A stretch of DNA of 64,000 nt from Microbacterium capsulatum (GCF_030865425.1 NZ_JAVFCB010000001.1:297482-361481), one strand, 5' to 3'; positions 40,750 to 52,918 are shown, counted from the first letter of the stretch. A program made the numbers and translations. Notes: generated from the letters alone by a model not told the origin.

Positions 40750-42827
40750 CGCTGCCCCTTCACGTGGAGGATGTGCACCGGCTCCGTGAAGGCGTCCAGG
40801 CGCACGAAGTTGTGATCCGCCCAGGTCCAGGCGGATCCGGTCACGAGGTCCTCGACCTCGTATTCCGTTCCGGGCTCGACGCCCCACGCGAGGGTGTCGA
40901 GGTGCACGGTCGTCTGCCGCACGGAGTGCGGGTCGACGTTGGCGACCACGATGATCGTGTCGTTCACGCCCGTGCCGGTGAAGGGTGCGTCCAGGTGCTT
41001 CGAGAACACCAGGATCGCGTCGTCGTCGCTCCAGTGCACCCGCAGGTTCCGCAGCTGGCGGAGCGCCGGGTGGGCGCGGCGGATCTCGTTGAGCCGGGTG
41101 AGGAACGGCGCGAGGGAACGACCCTCCGCCTCCGCCTTCGCCCAGTCGCGGAGCTTGTACTCGTACTTCTCGTTGTCGATGTTCTCCTCGGACCCGGGCC
41201 GCGCGACGTTCTCGTACAGCTCGTAGCCGGCGTACACGCCGTACAGCGGCGCTCCCGTGGCGGCGATCGCGGCGCGGATCCGGTAGGCGGCCCTGCCGCC
41301 GAACTGCAGGTACTCGGTGAGGATGTCGGGGGTGTTCACGAACAGGTTCGGGCGCATGTAGTCGGCGGTCTCGTACGACACCGACCGCAGGAACTCCTCG
41401 AGCTCGGCCTTGGTGTTGCGCCAGGTGAAGTAGCTGTAGCTCTGCTGGAACCCGGCCGCCGCGAGGCCCCGCATCGGGGCGGGACGGGTGAACGCCTCCG
41501 CGAGGAACACGACGTCCGGATGCTTCGTGTTCACGGTGCGGATCAGCCACTCCCAGAACCGCAGCGGCTTGGTGTGCGGGTTGTCCACGCGGAAGATCCG
41601 CACGCCCTGCGAGATCCAGTGCTCCACGATCCGCAGCACCTCGGTGTACAGGCCCACCGGGTCGCGGTCGAAGTTCAGCGGGTAGATGTCCTGGTACTTC
41701 TTCGGCGGGTTCTCCGCGTAGGCGATCGTGCCGTCGGGCAGTTCGGTGAACCAGTCCGGATGCGCGGCCACCCACGGGTGGTCGGGGGCGGCCTGCAGGG
41801 CAAGGTCGAGCGCGACCTCGAGGCCGAGTCCGTTCGCCTTCTTCACGAACGCGCGGAAATCGGCGAGGGTGCCGAGATCGGGGTGCACGGCGTCGTGGCC
41901 GCCCTCGGCGGCGCCGACCGCCCACGGTGAGCCCGGATCGTCCGGCCCCGCGGTGAGGGTGTTGTTCGGTCCCTTGCGGTGCACGCGGCCGATCGGATGG
42001 ATCGGCGGCAGGTAGACCACGTCGAAGCCCATTCCGGCGACGGCGGGGAGGCGCTCGGCGGCGGAGGTGAACGTGCCGCTCGCGATCGTGCCGTCCTCGG
42101 TGCGGGTGGCCCCCTCGGAGCGGGGGAAGAACTCGTACCAGGCGGCGGCTCCTGCGAGCGTGCGCTCGACGAGGATCGTCTGCCACGGCGTGGCCGAGTC
42201 GAGCGAGGCGATCGGGCGGTCCGCGAGGAGGGCGGCGAGTTCGGGATCCGTCGCGATCGCGAGGGCGTCCTCGGCGGATCCGGCCGGATCCGCGAGCGAC
42301 TCGGCGATCGCGGCGAGCCGCTTGCGCTCCGGCTTCGGACGGTTCTTGTCGGTCGCGGCGCGGGCGAGGAGCCCGGCGCCGAGCGCCCGCATCAGGTCGA
42401 CGTCCACGCCCGCGGCGATCTTGACCTCGGCGGCGTGCGCCCAGGTGGCGAACTCGTCGGCGAACGCCTCGAAGCGGAACGTCCAGGCGTGGGTCTCGTC
42501 GAGGGCCACGTCGACCTGCCAGCGGTCGGTGCCGTCGTTCAGCGGGGTGAGCCGGTGCAGGCTCTCCTCCCGGTTCGGGGTGCGCAGACGCAGGTGCACG
42601 CCGATCCGGTCGTGTCCGTCCCGGAACGCGACCACCCGGAACGGGACGACCTCGCCGGCGAAGGCCTTCGGGTGGAAGCCCTCGGGCGCTGCGGGCGACG
42701 GATCCGCGAGCGGGATCCGGCCCGTCTGCGCGTCCGCCGCATCGGTGGCCGGCAGCGCGCGGACGGGGATCCGTGCGGTGCTGCGAAGGGCATCGGCACG
42801 GGACTCGGCGGCAGTTCGTTCGGACAC
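40746..42827 (-). CDS. glgE: alpha-1,4-glucan:maltose-1-phosphate maltosyltransferase
   Basis: A 693-residue GH13_3 enzyme that extends alpha-glucan with maltose from maltose-1-phosphate. Typical segments are GMGFDVVYLPPIHPIGRVHRKGPNN, DFRAFVKKANGLGLEVALDLALQAAPDHPWV, the nucleophile region GVRIFRVDNPHTKPLRFWEW and the acid Glu in VFLAEAFTRP. The start is GTG, six bases after TAGGTT, consistent with a leaderless transcript. It is coupled to glgB. The maltose-1-phosphate suppliers (TreS/Pep2 or GlgM) are not in this window. The N-terminal 50 residues are low-complexity and poorly characteristic. Confidence 0.95.
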   Translation of the reverse strand: MSERTAAESRADALRSTARIPVRALPATDAADAQTGRIPLADPSPAAPEGFHPKAFAGEVVPFRVVAFRDGHDRIGVHLRLRTPNREESLHRLTPLNDGTDRWQVDVALDETHAWTFRFEAFADEFATWAHAAEVKIAAGVDVDLMRALGAGLLARAATDKNRPKPERKRLAAIAESLADPAGSAEDALAIATDPELAALLADRPIASLDSATPWQTILVERTLAGAAAWYEFFPRSEGATRTEDGTIASGTFTSAAERLPAVAGMGFDVVYLPPIHPIGRVHRKGPNNTLTAGPDDPGSPWAVGAAEGGHDAVHPDLGTLADFRAFVKKANGLGLEVALDLALQAAPDHPWVAAHPDWFTELPDGTIAYAENPPKKYQDIYPLNFDRDPVGLYTEVLRIVEHWISQGVRIFRVDNPHTKPLRFWEWLIRTVNTKHPDVVFLAEAFTRPAPMRGLAAAGFQQSYSYFTWRNTKAELEEFLRSVSYETADYMRPNLFVNTPDILTEYLQFGGRAAYRIRAAIAATGAPLYGVYAGYELYENVARPGSEENIDNEKYEYKLRDWAKAEAEGRSLAPFLTRLNEIRRAHPALRQLRNLRVHWSDDDAILVFSKHLDAPFTGTGVNDTIIVVANVDPHSVRQTTVHLDTLAWGVEPGTEYEVEDLVTGSAWTWADHNFVRLDAFTEPVHILHVKGQR

Positions 42828-42833
42828 ACCCTG

Positions 42834-42839
42834 AACCTA
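42834..42839 (-). promoter_or_regulatory. -10 element of probable leaderless glgE-glgB transcript
   Basis: On the minus strand TAGGTT ends six bases before the GTG at 42827. No ribosome binding site is visible. Confidence 0.55.
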
Positions 42840-42872
42840 CCGCGCTTGGGCGTCAGTGGAGGTAACAGCAGG

Positions 42873-44969
42873 TCACTCGGCGCGGAACAATCGCATCGAG
42901 GTGCCGGGAAGGGCCACCACATCGCCCGGACGGTGCATCGTCTCGACCTCGGTGGGGCGCTCGTCGGCGCTCGACCAGAGCGACACGTACCCGGTGACGT
43001 CGGGCACTGCGGGCAGGTGCACGTCGATCGCGGTCTCCGTGCCGTGGATGATGAGCAGCACGCGATTGTGCGACTCGGCCTCCTCGGCGACCGCCAGGTA
43101 CTGCAGCGTGCGGTTGGCGCCGTCGGTCCACCGCTCGACCGACATCGACTGCCCGTTCTGGTCGAACCAGAGCATGTCGCTCGCGCCGCGGGTCTCCTCC
43201 CCGAGGCGGGCGTAGTGGGTCGGCCGCAGGGCGGGGTTGTCGCGGCGCAGGCGGGTGAGCCGGGCGACGTGGGCGCGCAGGGCGAGCTGCCAGTCGGCGT
43301 GGTCCCAGTTCAGCCAGGTCAGCGGCGAGTCGATGCAGTAGGCGTTGTTGTTGCCGTCCTGCGTGCGGCCGGTCTCGTCGCCCGCGGTGATCATCGGCAC
43401 CCCCGCCGACAGCAGCAGCGTGCCGAACAGGTTGCGCATCGCCTTGCGGCGCGTCGCCTCGATCACCGGGTCCGCGGTCGGGCCCTCGGTGCCGTGGTTG
43501 AACGCCCTGTTCGTCTCGGCGCCGTCGCGGTTGTCCTCGCCGTTGGCCTCGTTGTGCTTGACGTTGTACGAGACCAGGTCGCGCATCGTGAAGCCGTCGT
43601 GCGCCGTGACGAAGTTGATGCTCGCGAGCGGTCCCCGCGCCTCGGAGAACGTGTTCGAGGATCCGGCGAGCCGGGTCGCGAAGCCGCCGATGCCGACCGG
43701 CGCGACCGACGCGCGACGGGCGTAGTCGATGTCGCTGAGCCAGAAGTTGCGCACCCGGTCGCGGTAGCGGTCGTTCCATTCGTGCCAGCCGGGGCCGAAG
43801 TTCCCGGTCTGCCAGCCGCCCATGCCGACGTCCCACGGCTCGGCGATGAGCTTCGTGCCCTGTAGCGCCGGATCCGTGCGGATCGCCTGGAGCAGCGGGT
43901 GCTCGGGCGTGAACTCGTGGCGGGCGTCGCGGCCGAGAGCTGTGGCGAGGTCGAAGCGGAATCCGTCGATCTGGACCTCGTCGGCCCAGTACCGCAGCGA
44001 GTCGAGCACCATCCGGCCGACGGCGTCCACCGCGGTGTCGAGGGTGTTTCCGGTGCCGGTGGTGTCGATGTAGGCGCCGTCCGGCTGCTGCCGGTAGTAG
44101 CGTGCGTTGTCGATGCCGCGCAGGCTGGTCCGCGGGTCTCCCGGGCCGCCTTCGCTGGTGTGGTTGTAGACGACGTCGAGGATGACCTCGATCCCGGCCT
44201 GATGCAGCAGACGCACCATGCCCTTGAACTCGCGCAGCACCGCGTCGGCGCCCGCGCGGCGGGCATCGCGGGAGGCGTACGGGGCGTGCGGCGTGAAGAA
44301 GCCGAGGGTGTTGTACCCCCAGTAGTTGCCGACACCGCGCTGGCGCAGGAACGGCTCGGACAGGAACGCGTGCACCGGGAGGAGCTCGACCGCGGTGATG
44401 CCGAGGCTGAGGAAGTGCTCGATCATCGCCGGGTGGGCGAGCCCGGCGTAGGTGCCGTGCAGGGCCGGCGGCACGTCGGGGTGACGCTTGGTGAGACCCT
44501 TCACATGCCCCTCGTAGACGACCGTGTCGTCCCACTTCGTGCGGGGTTTGTGCACCCCGCCCCAGTCGAAGGATCCGTCCACGACGACGGAGCGCCAGTC
44601 GCTCGGCCCGCCGCCCTTGGTGATGCCGCGGGAGTAGGGCTCGAGCAGGTTCGCCGTGGGGTCGAAGGAGTTCCCGGCGCCGCTCGGACCGGTCACCCGG
44701 ATCGCGTAGCGCGCGCCGTGCACGAGCAGTTCGGAGCGCACCTCCCACACGTCCTCGCCGACCGGGAAGAGGGGGACGGTGGCGATGGCCCAGTCGGTGT
44801 CGGAGGCGTCGAAGACCACGAGCTCGATCGCCGTCGCGTTCGTCGACCAGACCCGGAGCGTGCCGACGCCGTTGTGCACGCGCACCCCGAGATTGTCGTA
44901 GGCAGGGCTGCACAGGGAGCAGATCGCGTCGTCCGAGGGGACGACGAGGGCGGACGCATGCGGGCACAT
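42873..44969 (-). CDS. glgX: glycogen debranching enzyme, isoamylase/GlgX type
   Basis: A 698-residue GH13_11 enzyme that hydrolyses alpha-1,6 branches of glycogen-like polymer. After an N-terminal CBM48 (VHNGVGTLRVWSTNATAIELVVFD) come VVYEGHVKGLTKRHPDVP, ILDVVYNHTSEGGPGDP, the nucleophile Asp in IDGFRFDLATALG, the acid Glu in LIAEPWDVGMGGWQ, and NFVTAHDGFTMRDLVSYNVKHNEANGEDNRDG. The chosen ATG lies seven bases after TATTCT. It is a separate transcription unit 45 bases upstream of glgE on the same strand and divergent from the cysteine desulfurase gene. Confidence 0.95.
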   Translation of the reverse strand: MCPHASALVVPSDDAICSLCSPAYDNLGVRVHNGVGTLRVWSTNATAIELVVFDASDTDWAIATVPLFPVGEDVWEVRSELLVHGARYAIRVTGPSGAGNSFDPTANLLEPYSRGITKGGGPSDWRSVVVDGSFDWGGVHKPRTKWDDTVVYEGHVKGLTKRHPDVPPALHGTYAGLAHPAMIEHFLSLGITAVELLPVHAFLSEPFLRQRGVGNYWGYNTLGFFTPHAPYASRDARRAGADAVLREFKGMVRLLHQAGIEVILDVVYNHTSEGGPGDPRTSLRGIDNARYYRQQPDGAYIDTTGTGNTLDTAVDAVGRMVLDSLRYWADEVQIDGFRFDLATALGRDARHEFTPEHPLLQAIRTDPALQGTKLIAEPWDVGMGGWQTGNFGPGWHEWNDRYRDRVRNFWLSDIDYARRASVAPVGIGGFATRLAGSSNTFSEARGPLASINFVTAHDGFTMRDLVSYNVKHNEANGEDNRDGAETNRAFNHGTEGPTADPVIEATRRKAMRNLFGTLLLSAGVPMITAGDETGRTQDGNNNAYCIDSPLTWLNWDHADWQLALRAHVARLTRLRRDNPALRPTHYARLGEETRGASDMLWFDQNGQSMSVERWTDGANRTLQYLAVAEEAESHNRVLLIIHGTETAIDVHLPAVPDVTGYVSLWSSADERPTEVETMHRPGDVVALPGTSMRLFRAE

Positions 44970-44976
44970 GCACGAC

Positions 44977-44982
44977 AGAATA
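44977..44982 (-). promoter_or_regulatory. -10 element of probable leaderless glgX transcript
   Basis: On the minus strand TATTCT ends seven bases before the ATG at 44969. It is close to the TATAAT consensus, and no ribosome binding site is present. Confidence 0.6.
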
Positions 44983-44984
44983 CG

Positions 44985-45002
44985 CGCGGTGCGCGCACCG
45001 CG
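44985..45002. promoter_or_regulatory. 18-bp perfect palindrome overlapping glgX promoter
   Basis: CGCGGTGCGCGCACCGCG is its own reverse complement. It covers the space between the -10 and the expected -35 of glgX, a classic repressor position. Confidence 0.45.
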
Positions 45003-45038
45003 TGCCACTGAGTCCCGCGATCCGTGCCACCGCGTCCC
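45001..45038. repeat. 22-bp-period direct repeat in glgX/desulfurase intergenic region
   Basis: CGTGCCACTGAGTCCC (45001-45016) recurs as CGTGCCACCGCGTCCC (45023-45038), two changes in sixteen. Spacing of about two helical turns would suit a DNA-binding protein. Confidence 0.4.
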
Positions 45039-45101
45039 AGTCCGTGATCGGCGGTCTCCGAGATGCCGGTATGACGGTGCGCCCGACGGCCCGGACGGTG
45101 C

Positions 45102-45107
45102 GAGAGT
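45102..45107 (+). promoter_or_regulatory. -10-like element of probable leaderless transcript
   Basis: GAGAGT ends six bases before the GTG at 45114. The first base departs from TANNNT, but spacing and absence of a ribosome binding site match the other cases in this window. Confidence 0.4.
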
Positions 45108-45113
45108 GGACGG

Positions 45114-46298
45114 GTGCACTATCTGGATCACGCCGCCACCACCGACCTGCGCCCCGAGGCCGCGGAGGAGTGGCTGCGCGTCGCCGCGGAGACGGGGAAC
45201 GCCTCGTCCACCCACGCGGCGGGGCAGCGGGCCCGCCGGATCCTCGAGGAGTCCCGCGAGCGCCTGGCCGCCGTGCTCGACGCCGATCCGATCGAGGTCG
45301 TGTTCACCTCGGGCGGGACGGAGTCCGTCAATCTCGCGGTGCAGGGCCTGTGGCGCTCGCGCGCGGAGGGGCTCGACGCCGTCGTCCTCCCGGACGGCGA
45401 GCATCACGCCACCCTGGACACCGTGGCCGCCCTCGCCGCGGAGGGCGCCGGGGTCGTGGCCGTGCCGTTGGACGGCGTGGGACGGATCCCCGTGTCCGGG
45501 TTCGCCGACGCGGTCGCGAGCCAGGGCGTCTCGCTGGCGACCGCGCTCGTCGCCAACAACGAGGTCGGCACCATCAACGACGCGGAGGCGCTGTCCGCGG
45601 TCGCCGCACGCGCGGCCGTGCCGCTGCATCTCGACGCGGTCGCCGCGTTCGGGCATCTGCCGGTCTCGTTCCGGACGCTGCGCGGCGACGCCCCCGCCGG
45701 CGCCGGGCTGGTCGCGCTCAGCGTCGCCGGGCACAAGATCGGCGCACCCGCGGGAACGGGCGCCCTCGTCGTCGCCCGGACGGCCCGGCTCGCGCCCCTG
45801 CTGCACGGCGGCGGGCAGCAGCGCGGGCTCCGCTCCGGCACGCAGGATGTCTCCGGGGCCGCCGCCCTCGCCCGCGCCGCCGAACTCGCAGAGGCCGAGC
45901 GCGCGGCCGAGGCGGTCCGGATCGCCGGGATCCGCGATTCTCTGGTGGCCGGGATCCGCTCCCGGGTGCCGGAGGCCGTGCTGCTGGGGGATCCGGATCC
46001 CTCCGGCCGGCTGCCCGGGAACGCGAACCTGCTCTTCCCGGGGGCGCCCAGCGAGAGCCTGCTCTTCCTCCTCGACCAGGCCGGGATCTCGGCGTCCGCC
46101 GGATCGGCCTGTCAGGCGGGGATCGCCGAGCCGTCGCACGTGGTGCAGGCGCTCGGGCGCAGCGAGGCCGAGGCGCGCAGCGCCGTCCGGCTCACGCTCG
46201 GGCGCACCTCGACGGCGGCGGACGTCGATGCCGTGCTCGCCGTGATCGGCGACGCCTACCGGCGCGCAACCGGATCGGTTCGCTCCGACAGTCGTTGA
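45114..46298 (+). CDS. cysteine desulfurase (NifS/IscS-like)
   Basis: A 394-residue fold-type I PLP enzyme that takes sulfur from cysteine. It starts YLDHAATTDLRPEA, has GNASSTHAAGQRAR, TSGGTESVNLAVQG and HLDAVAAFGHLP, the Schiff-base Lys at residue 208 in VAGHKIGAPAGTGAL, and the catalytic Cys at residue 333 in SASAGSACQAG. It lies just upstream of mnmA, to which it probably hands persulfide sulfur. The start is GTG. The stop codon lies in a short tandem duplication. Confidence 0.92.
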   Translation: MHYLDHAATTDLRPEAAEEWLRVAAETGNASSTHAAGQRARRILEESRERLAAVLDADPIEVVFTSGGTESVNLAVQGLWRSRAEGLDAVVLPDGEHHATLDTVAALAAEGAGVVAVPLDGVGRIPVSGFADAVASQGVSLATALVANNEVGTINDAEALSAVAARAAVPLHLDAVAAFGHLPVSFRTLRGDAPAGAGLVALSVAGHKIGAPAGTGALVVARTARLAPLLHGGGQQRGLRSGTQDVSGAAALARAAELAEAERAAEAVRIAGIRDSLVAGIRSRVPEAVLLGDPDPSGRLPGNANLLFPGAPSESLLFLLDQAGISASAGSACQAGIAEPSHVVQALGRSEAEARSAVRLTLGRTSTAADVDAVLAVIGDAYRRATGSVRSDSR

Positions 46299-46315
46299 GC
46301 TCCGACAGCCGTTGA
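46282..46315 (+). repeat. 17-bp tandem duplication spanning the desulfurase stop codon
   Basis: GCTCCGACAGTCGTTGA (46282-46298) is directly followed by GCTCCGACAGCCGTTGA (46299-46315), one change in 17. Each copy ends in TGA; translation stops in the first. The following 55 bases, with gcgctcgctcaccg, look like part of a degenerate palindromic repeat. Confidence 0.65.
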
Positions 46316-46370
46316 GTGAGGCCCTTCGTCTCGTCGTCGCGCTCCCTGCGCTCGCTCACCGGGTGGGACG

Positions 46371-46376
46371 TACCAT
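46371..46376 (+). promoter_or_regulatory. -10 element of probable leaderless mnmA transcript
   Basis: TACCAT ends six bases before the ATG at 46383; no ribosome binding site is present. Confidence 0.55.
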
Positions 46377-46382
46377 TGACGG

Positions 46383-47480
46383 ATGCGTGTTCTGGCGGCG
46401 ATGAGCGGGGGAGTGGACTCCGCCGTTGCGGCCGCGCGCGCCGTCGAGGCGGGCCACGACGTGGTCGGGGTGCACCTCGCCCTGTCCCGGGCCGGCGGCA
46501 CGCTGCGCACGGGCAGCCGCGGCTGCTGCACGATCGAGGACGCGATGGACGCCCGCCGGGCCGCCGACCTGCTCGGCATCCCGTTCTACGTGTGGGACTT
46601 CTCCGAGCGGTTCCGTGAGGACGTCATCGAGGACTTCGTGTCCGAGTATCGCGCCGGACGCACCCCGAATCCGTGCCTGCGCTGCAACGAGAAGATCAAG
46701 TTCGCGGCCCTGCTCGAGCGCGCCCTCGAGCTCGGCTTCGACGCCGTCTGCACCGGGCATTACGCCACGCTCGTCGACGGGCCCGGCGGTCTGGAGCTGC
46801 ACCGCGCCTCGGACTCCGCGAAGGATCAGTCCTACGTGCTCGGGGTGCTCGACGCCGGGCAGCTCGCGCACACGTACTTCCCGCTCGGATCCACGCCGTC
46901 CAAGGCCCTCGTGCGCGCGGAGGCCGCCGAGCGCGGGCTGAGCGTCGCGCAGAAGCCGGACAGCCATGACATCTGCTTCATCCCGGACGGCGACACCCGG
47001 GGGTGGCTGGCTGAGAAGGTCGGCGCGGAGCAGGGCCGGATCGTCGACCGCGAGGGTGCGGTCGTCGGCACCCACGACGGCGCGCACGCGTTCACGGTGG
47101 GCCAGCGCCGCGGTCTGCGCCTCGGCGTGCCGGCGCCCGACGGCAAGCCCCGGTTCGTCCTCGAGGTCCGGCCGGTGTCGAACACGGTCGTGGTCGGCCC
47201 GAAGGAGGCGCTCGCGATCGCCGAGATCTCGGGCGGGCGGCGCTCCTGGGCGGGGTCCGCGCCGGTCGAGGCGGAGTTCGGCTGCGAGGTGCAGATCCGC
47301 GCCCATGCCGATCCGGTCCCGGCGCGCGCCTTCGTCACGGAAGCGGGCGTGCGGGTCGTCCCGGACCAGCCCCTCGACGGCGTCGCCCCCGGCCAGAGCG
47401 CCGTGCTCTACGTCGGCACCCGCGTGCTCGGGCAGTTCACGATCGACCGCACGGTCTCCGCCGCACCGATCGGGGCCTGA
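46383..47480 (+). CDS. mnmA: tRNA-specific 2-thiouridylase
   Basis: A 365-residue ATP-PPase that thiolates U34 of tRNA-Glu, -Gln and -Lys. The PP-loop SGGVDS is at residues 8-13. The catalytic cysteines are in [12 protein letters not shown] near residue 98 and [12 protein letters not shown] near residue 197. The C-terminal beta-barrel domain begins near [14 protein letters not shown]. An insertion with Cys-Cys ([11 protein letters not shown]) precedes the first catalytic Cys, as common in actinobacteria. The adjacent desulfurase is the probable sulfur source. Its own -10 suggests independent transcription. Confidence 0.95.
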   Translation: MRVLAAMSGGVDSAVAAARAVEAGHDVVGVHLALSRAGGTLRTGSRGCCTIEDAMDARRAADLLGIPFYVWDFSERFREDVIEDFVSEYRAGRTPNPCLRCNEKIKFAALLERALELGFDAVCTGHYATLVDGPGGLELHRASDSAKDQSYVLGVLDAGQLAHTYFPLGSTPSKALVRAEAAERGLSVAQKPDSHDICFIPDGDTRGWLAEKVGAEQGRIVDREGAVVGTHDGAHAFTVGQRRGLRLGVPAPDGKPRFVLEVRPVSNTVVVGPKEALAIAEISGGRRSWAGSAPVEAEFGCEVQIRAHADPVPARAFVTEAGVRVVPDQPLDGVAPGQSAVLYVGTRVLGQFTIDRTVSAAPIGA

Positions 47481-47559
47481 CCGGGCGGATGTCACACAGC
47501 CCCGTCGTGAAAGGGCGATCTGTGATGATGGGGCCTTCGGTGCGACGGAAGGGGCCATC

Positions 47560-48834
47560 ATGACGAGGACGTACGTCCGCGATTTCCACGGGGATGACCT
47601 CGACCAGATCGTGCGGCTCTGGGGGCAGGTCACGAGCGGGAGCGAGTGGCCGATCTACTCCCTGGCCGAGGTGATCGCGTCGTGCCAGCAGGACCATGCC
47701 GTGGTCGCGGTGCAGGGCGACGTGCTCGTCGGCGCGGCGGTCGGTCGGGCGGCGCACGCGCAGGGCTGGATCGTGTTCTTCGGGATCGCCGGCGATGACG
47801 TCGACGCGGAGGTGAGCGCTTCGCTGCTGCACTCGCTGGAGCGGAGGATGGCGCCGCTCGGGCTGGCCAAGCTGTCGGTGCTGATCCCCGAGACCAAGGG
47901 CCTGGAGGCGTTCGCGGAGAACGGGTTCGAGGTGCACGACTCCGTGCGGTACCTGGAGCGGGCACTGCCGATCCAGCGTCGCGAGCTCGAGTCGCTCAAG
48001 GCGCTCGGCGGACGGATCCTGCCCCCGCACCTCTGGGACCGCGTCGCAGGAATGACGCACGAGAAGACGCTGCTCGAGGAGCGCCTGGTGACTCCGCTCG
48101 CGCGGCCGGAGCTCGCGGAGCGGTTCGGGGTGGTGCCGCCGCGCGCGGTCATGCTGTTCGGCCCTCCCGGCACCGGCAAGACCACGTTCGCCCGGGCCGT
48201 CGCCTCCCGGCTGGACTGGCCGTTCGTCGAGCTGTTCCCCTCCCGGCTGGCGGACGGCGGCACGGGGCTCGCCGGAGGACTCCGAGCCTCGTTCGAGAGG
48301 ATCGACGAGCTCGAGCACGCGGTCGTGTTCATCGACGAGGTGGAGGAGATCGCCTCGCGGCGCGGCGGCACGCCTCCCTCGCCGACGCAGGGGGTGACCA
48401 ACGAGCTGCTCAAGCTCGTCGCCGACTTCCGCGACCGTGAGGGGCGGATCCTCATCTGCGCGACGAACTTCATCCGCGCCCTCGACGCCGCGTTCCTGCG
48501 CCACGGCCGGTTCGACTACGTGATCCCGATCGGCCTGCCGGATGCCGACGCGCGCCGCGCGATCTGGGCGCGGTACATCCCCGCCGAGTCGGCGGGCGGC
48601 GTCGATCTCGACCGTCTCGTCGTGGCGAGCGACGGGCTGACCCCGGCCGACATCGAGTATGCGGCGCGGCGGGCCTCGCAGGAGGCTCTGGCCGGGGCCC
48701 TCCGGGACGGCGCGTACGACGCGACGCTCCACACGGACGACTACGCGCGTGCCCTCGACAGCACGCGTGCGACGGTCTCCGCCGAGGAGATCGCCGAGTT
48801 CCGGGACGACATCGACACGATCGCCCGACTCTGA
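47560..48834 (+). CDS. GNAT-like domain fused to AAA ATPase
   Basis: A 424-residue protein. Residues about 1-140 look like a GNAT acetyltransferase fold (YVRDFHGDDLDQIVRLW, VVAVQGDVLVGAAVGRA, LIPETKGLEAFAENGFEVHDSVRYLERAL), but the acetyl-CoA loop is not canonical. Residues about 170-400 are an AAA domain: Walker A GPPGTGKT with Lys at 207, Walker B VVFIDEVEEI near residue 257, sensor 1 ICATNF and the arginine-finger region FLRHGRFDYVI. The start has AAGGGG upstream. It is related to the FtsH/Cdc48 branch but lacks protease and membrane parts. Function is unknown; the combination suggests an ATP-driven protein-remodelling factor with an acyl-CoA-sensing or substrate-binding head (inference). 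Confidence 0.85.
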   Translation: MTRTYVRDFHGDDLDQIVRLWGQVTSGSEWPIYSLAEVIASCQQDHAVVAVQGDVLVGAAVGRAAHAQGWIVFFGIAGDDVDAEVSASLLHSLERRMAPLGLAKLSVLIPETKGLEAFAENGFEVHDSVRYLERALPIQRRELESLKALGGRILPPHLWDRVAGMTHEKTLLEERLVTPLARPELAERFGVVPPRAVMLFGPPGTGKTTFARAVASRLDWPFVELFPSRLADGGTGLAGGLRASFERIDELEHAVVFIDEVEEIASRRGGTPPSPTQGVTNELLKLVADFRDREGRILICATNFIRALDAAFLRHGRFDYVIPIGLPDADARRAIWARYIPAESAGGVDLDRLVVASDGLTPADIEYAARRASQEALAGALRDGAYDATLHTDDYARALDSTRATVSAEEIAEFRDDIDTIARL

Positions 48835-48896
48835 ACGACGAACGGGATGCATGCGGGATGACGGCGCGGCCCCTGTCGTGCGTCGGGGCGCGGGTC

Positions 48897-48902
48897 TACG
48901 AT
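48897..48902 (+). promoter_or_regulatory. -10 element of probable leaderless transcript
   Basis: TACGAT ends six bases before the ATG at 48909; no ribosome binding site is present. Confidence 0.5.
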
Positions 48903-48908
48903 GCGGCC

Positions 48909-52140
<3,232 letters not shown>

Positions 52141-52168
52141 CCGGGCGACCGCAGCGGGGGAGACGCCG

Positions 52169-52918
52169 ATGACGGGCGGGATCGATCTGCTGCCGACCGT
52201 GATCGGCGTGCTCGTGCTCGCCGCCGTGGCGACCACGGCCCTCGCGATCTTCCGGGTGCCGGGCCTGTGGACGCCGGCGCTGGCGATCCTGCGCGGGGCG
52301 GTGCAGCTCGCCGTGATCAGCGTGATCCTCTCGGGCATCGTCTCGCAGCCCGCGTGGATCGGCGTTGCGCTGCTGGTGATGTACGGGATCGCGACGGGTG
52401 TCGCCGTCCGGCGCACCGGGGGAGGCCGCCGCACGGTGCTGGTGATGGCGACCTCGATCGGCGCGGGCGCGGTCGTCTCGATCGGTACCGTGTTCGCCAC
52501 CGGAGCGCTGCAGCCGACGCCGCGCTACCTGCTCGCGATCGGGGCGATCCTGATCGGCAACTCGATGAGCATCGCCACCCTCGCCGGACGCCGGTTCACG
52601 GCCTCGGTGGCCGACCGCTGGGAGGAGGTCGAGGGCTGGCTCGCCCTCGGCGCGACCCCGCGCCGATCGACGCTCGAACTGGCCCGCGGGGCGGTGCGCG
52701 AGGCGCTGATCCCGTCGATCGACCAGACCAGGACGACCGGGCTCGTCGTGCTGCCCGGCGCGTTCGTCGGTGCGATCTTCGGCGGGCTCTCACCGCTCGA
52801 CGCCGGGCGGTTCCAGATCGTCGTGCTCGCCGCGATCATGGCGGCCGGTGCGATCACGGCGGTGCTGATCGCGACGTGGATGGGCCCGGTGCGGACCAAG
52901 CCGACCGTCGCGGCTTGA
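52169..52918 (+). CDS. UPF0014/FetB-like ABC permease
   Basis: A 249-residue polytopic protein with about seven hydrophobic segments and the UPF0014 signature AIGAILIGNSMSIATLAGRRF, followed by a cytoplasmic ALGATPRRSTLELARGAVREALIPSIDQTRTTGLVVLPGAF loop that resembles an ABC coupling loop. Characterised members (E. coli FetB) act with the ATPase FetA in iron export; here no ATPase is encoded alongside, so a partner would have to be elsewhere. The ATG has GGGGGAG upstream. It begins 28 bases after ligA. Confidence 0.85.
   Translation: MTGGIDLLPTVIGVLVLAAVATTALAIFRVPGLWTPALAILRGAVQLAVISVILSGIVSQPAWIGVALLVMYGIATGVAVRRTGGGRRTVLVMATSIGAGAVVSIGTVFATGALQPTPRYLLAIGAILIGNSMSIATLAGRRFTASVADRWEEVEGWLALGATPRRSTLELARGAVREALIPSIDQTRTTGLVVLPGAFVGAIFGGLSPLDAGRFQIVVLAAIMAAGAITAVLIATWMGPVRTKPTVAA

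Noticed and set aside
44970..46139. Extension of the glgX frame upstream into the desulfurase region
   Set aside because: The added residues are low-complexity and lie antisense to a real gene; the -10 at 44977-44982 sets the start at 44969.
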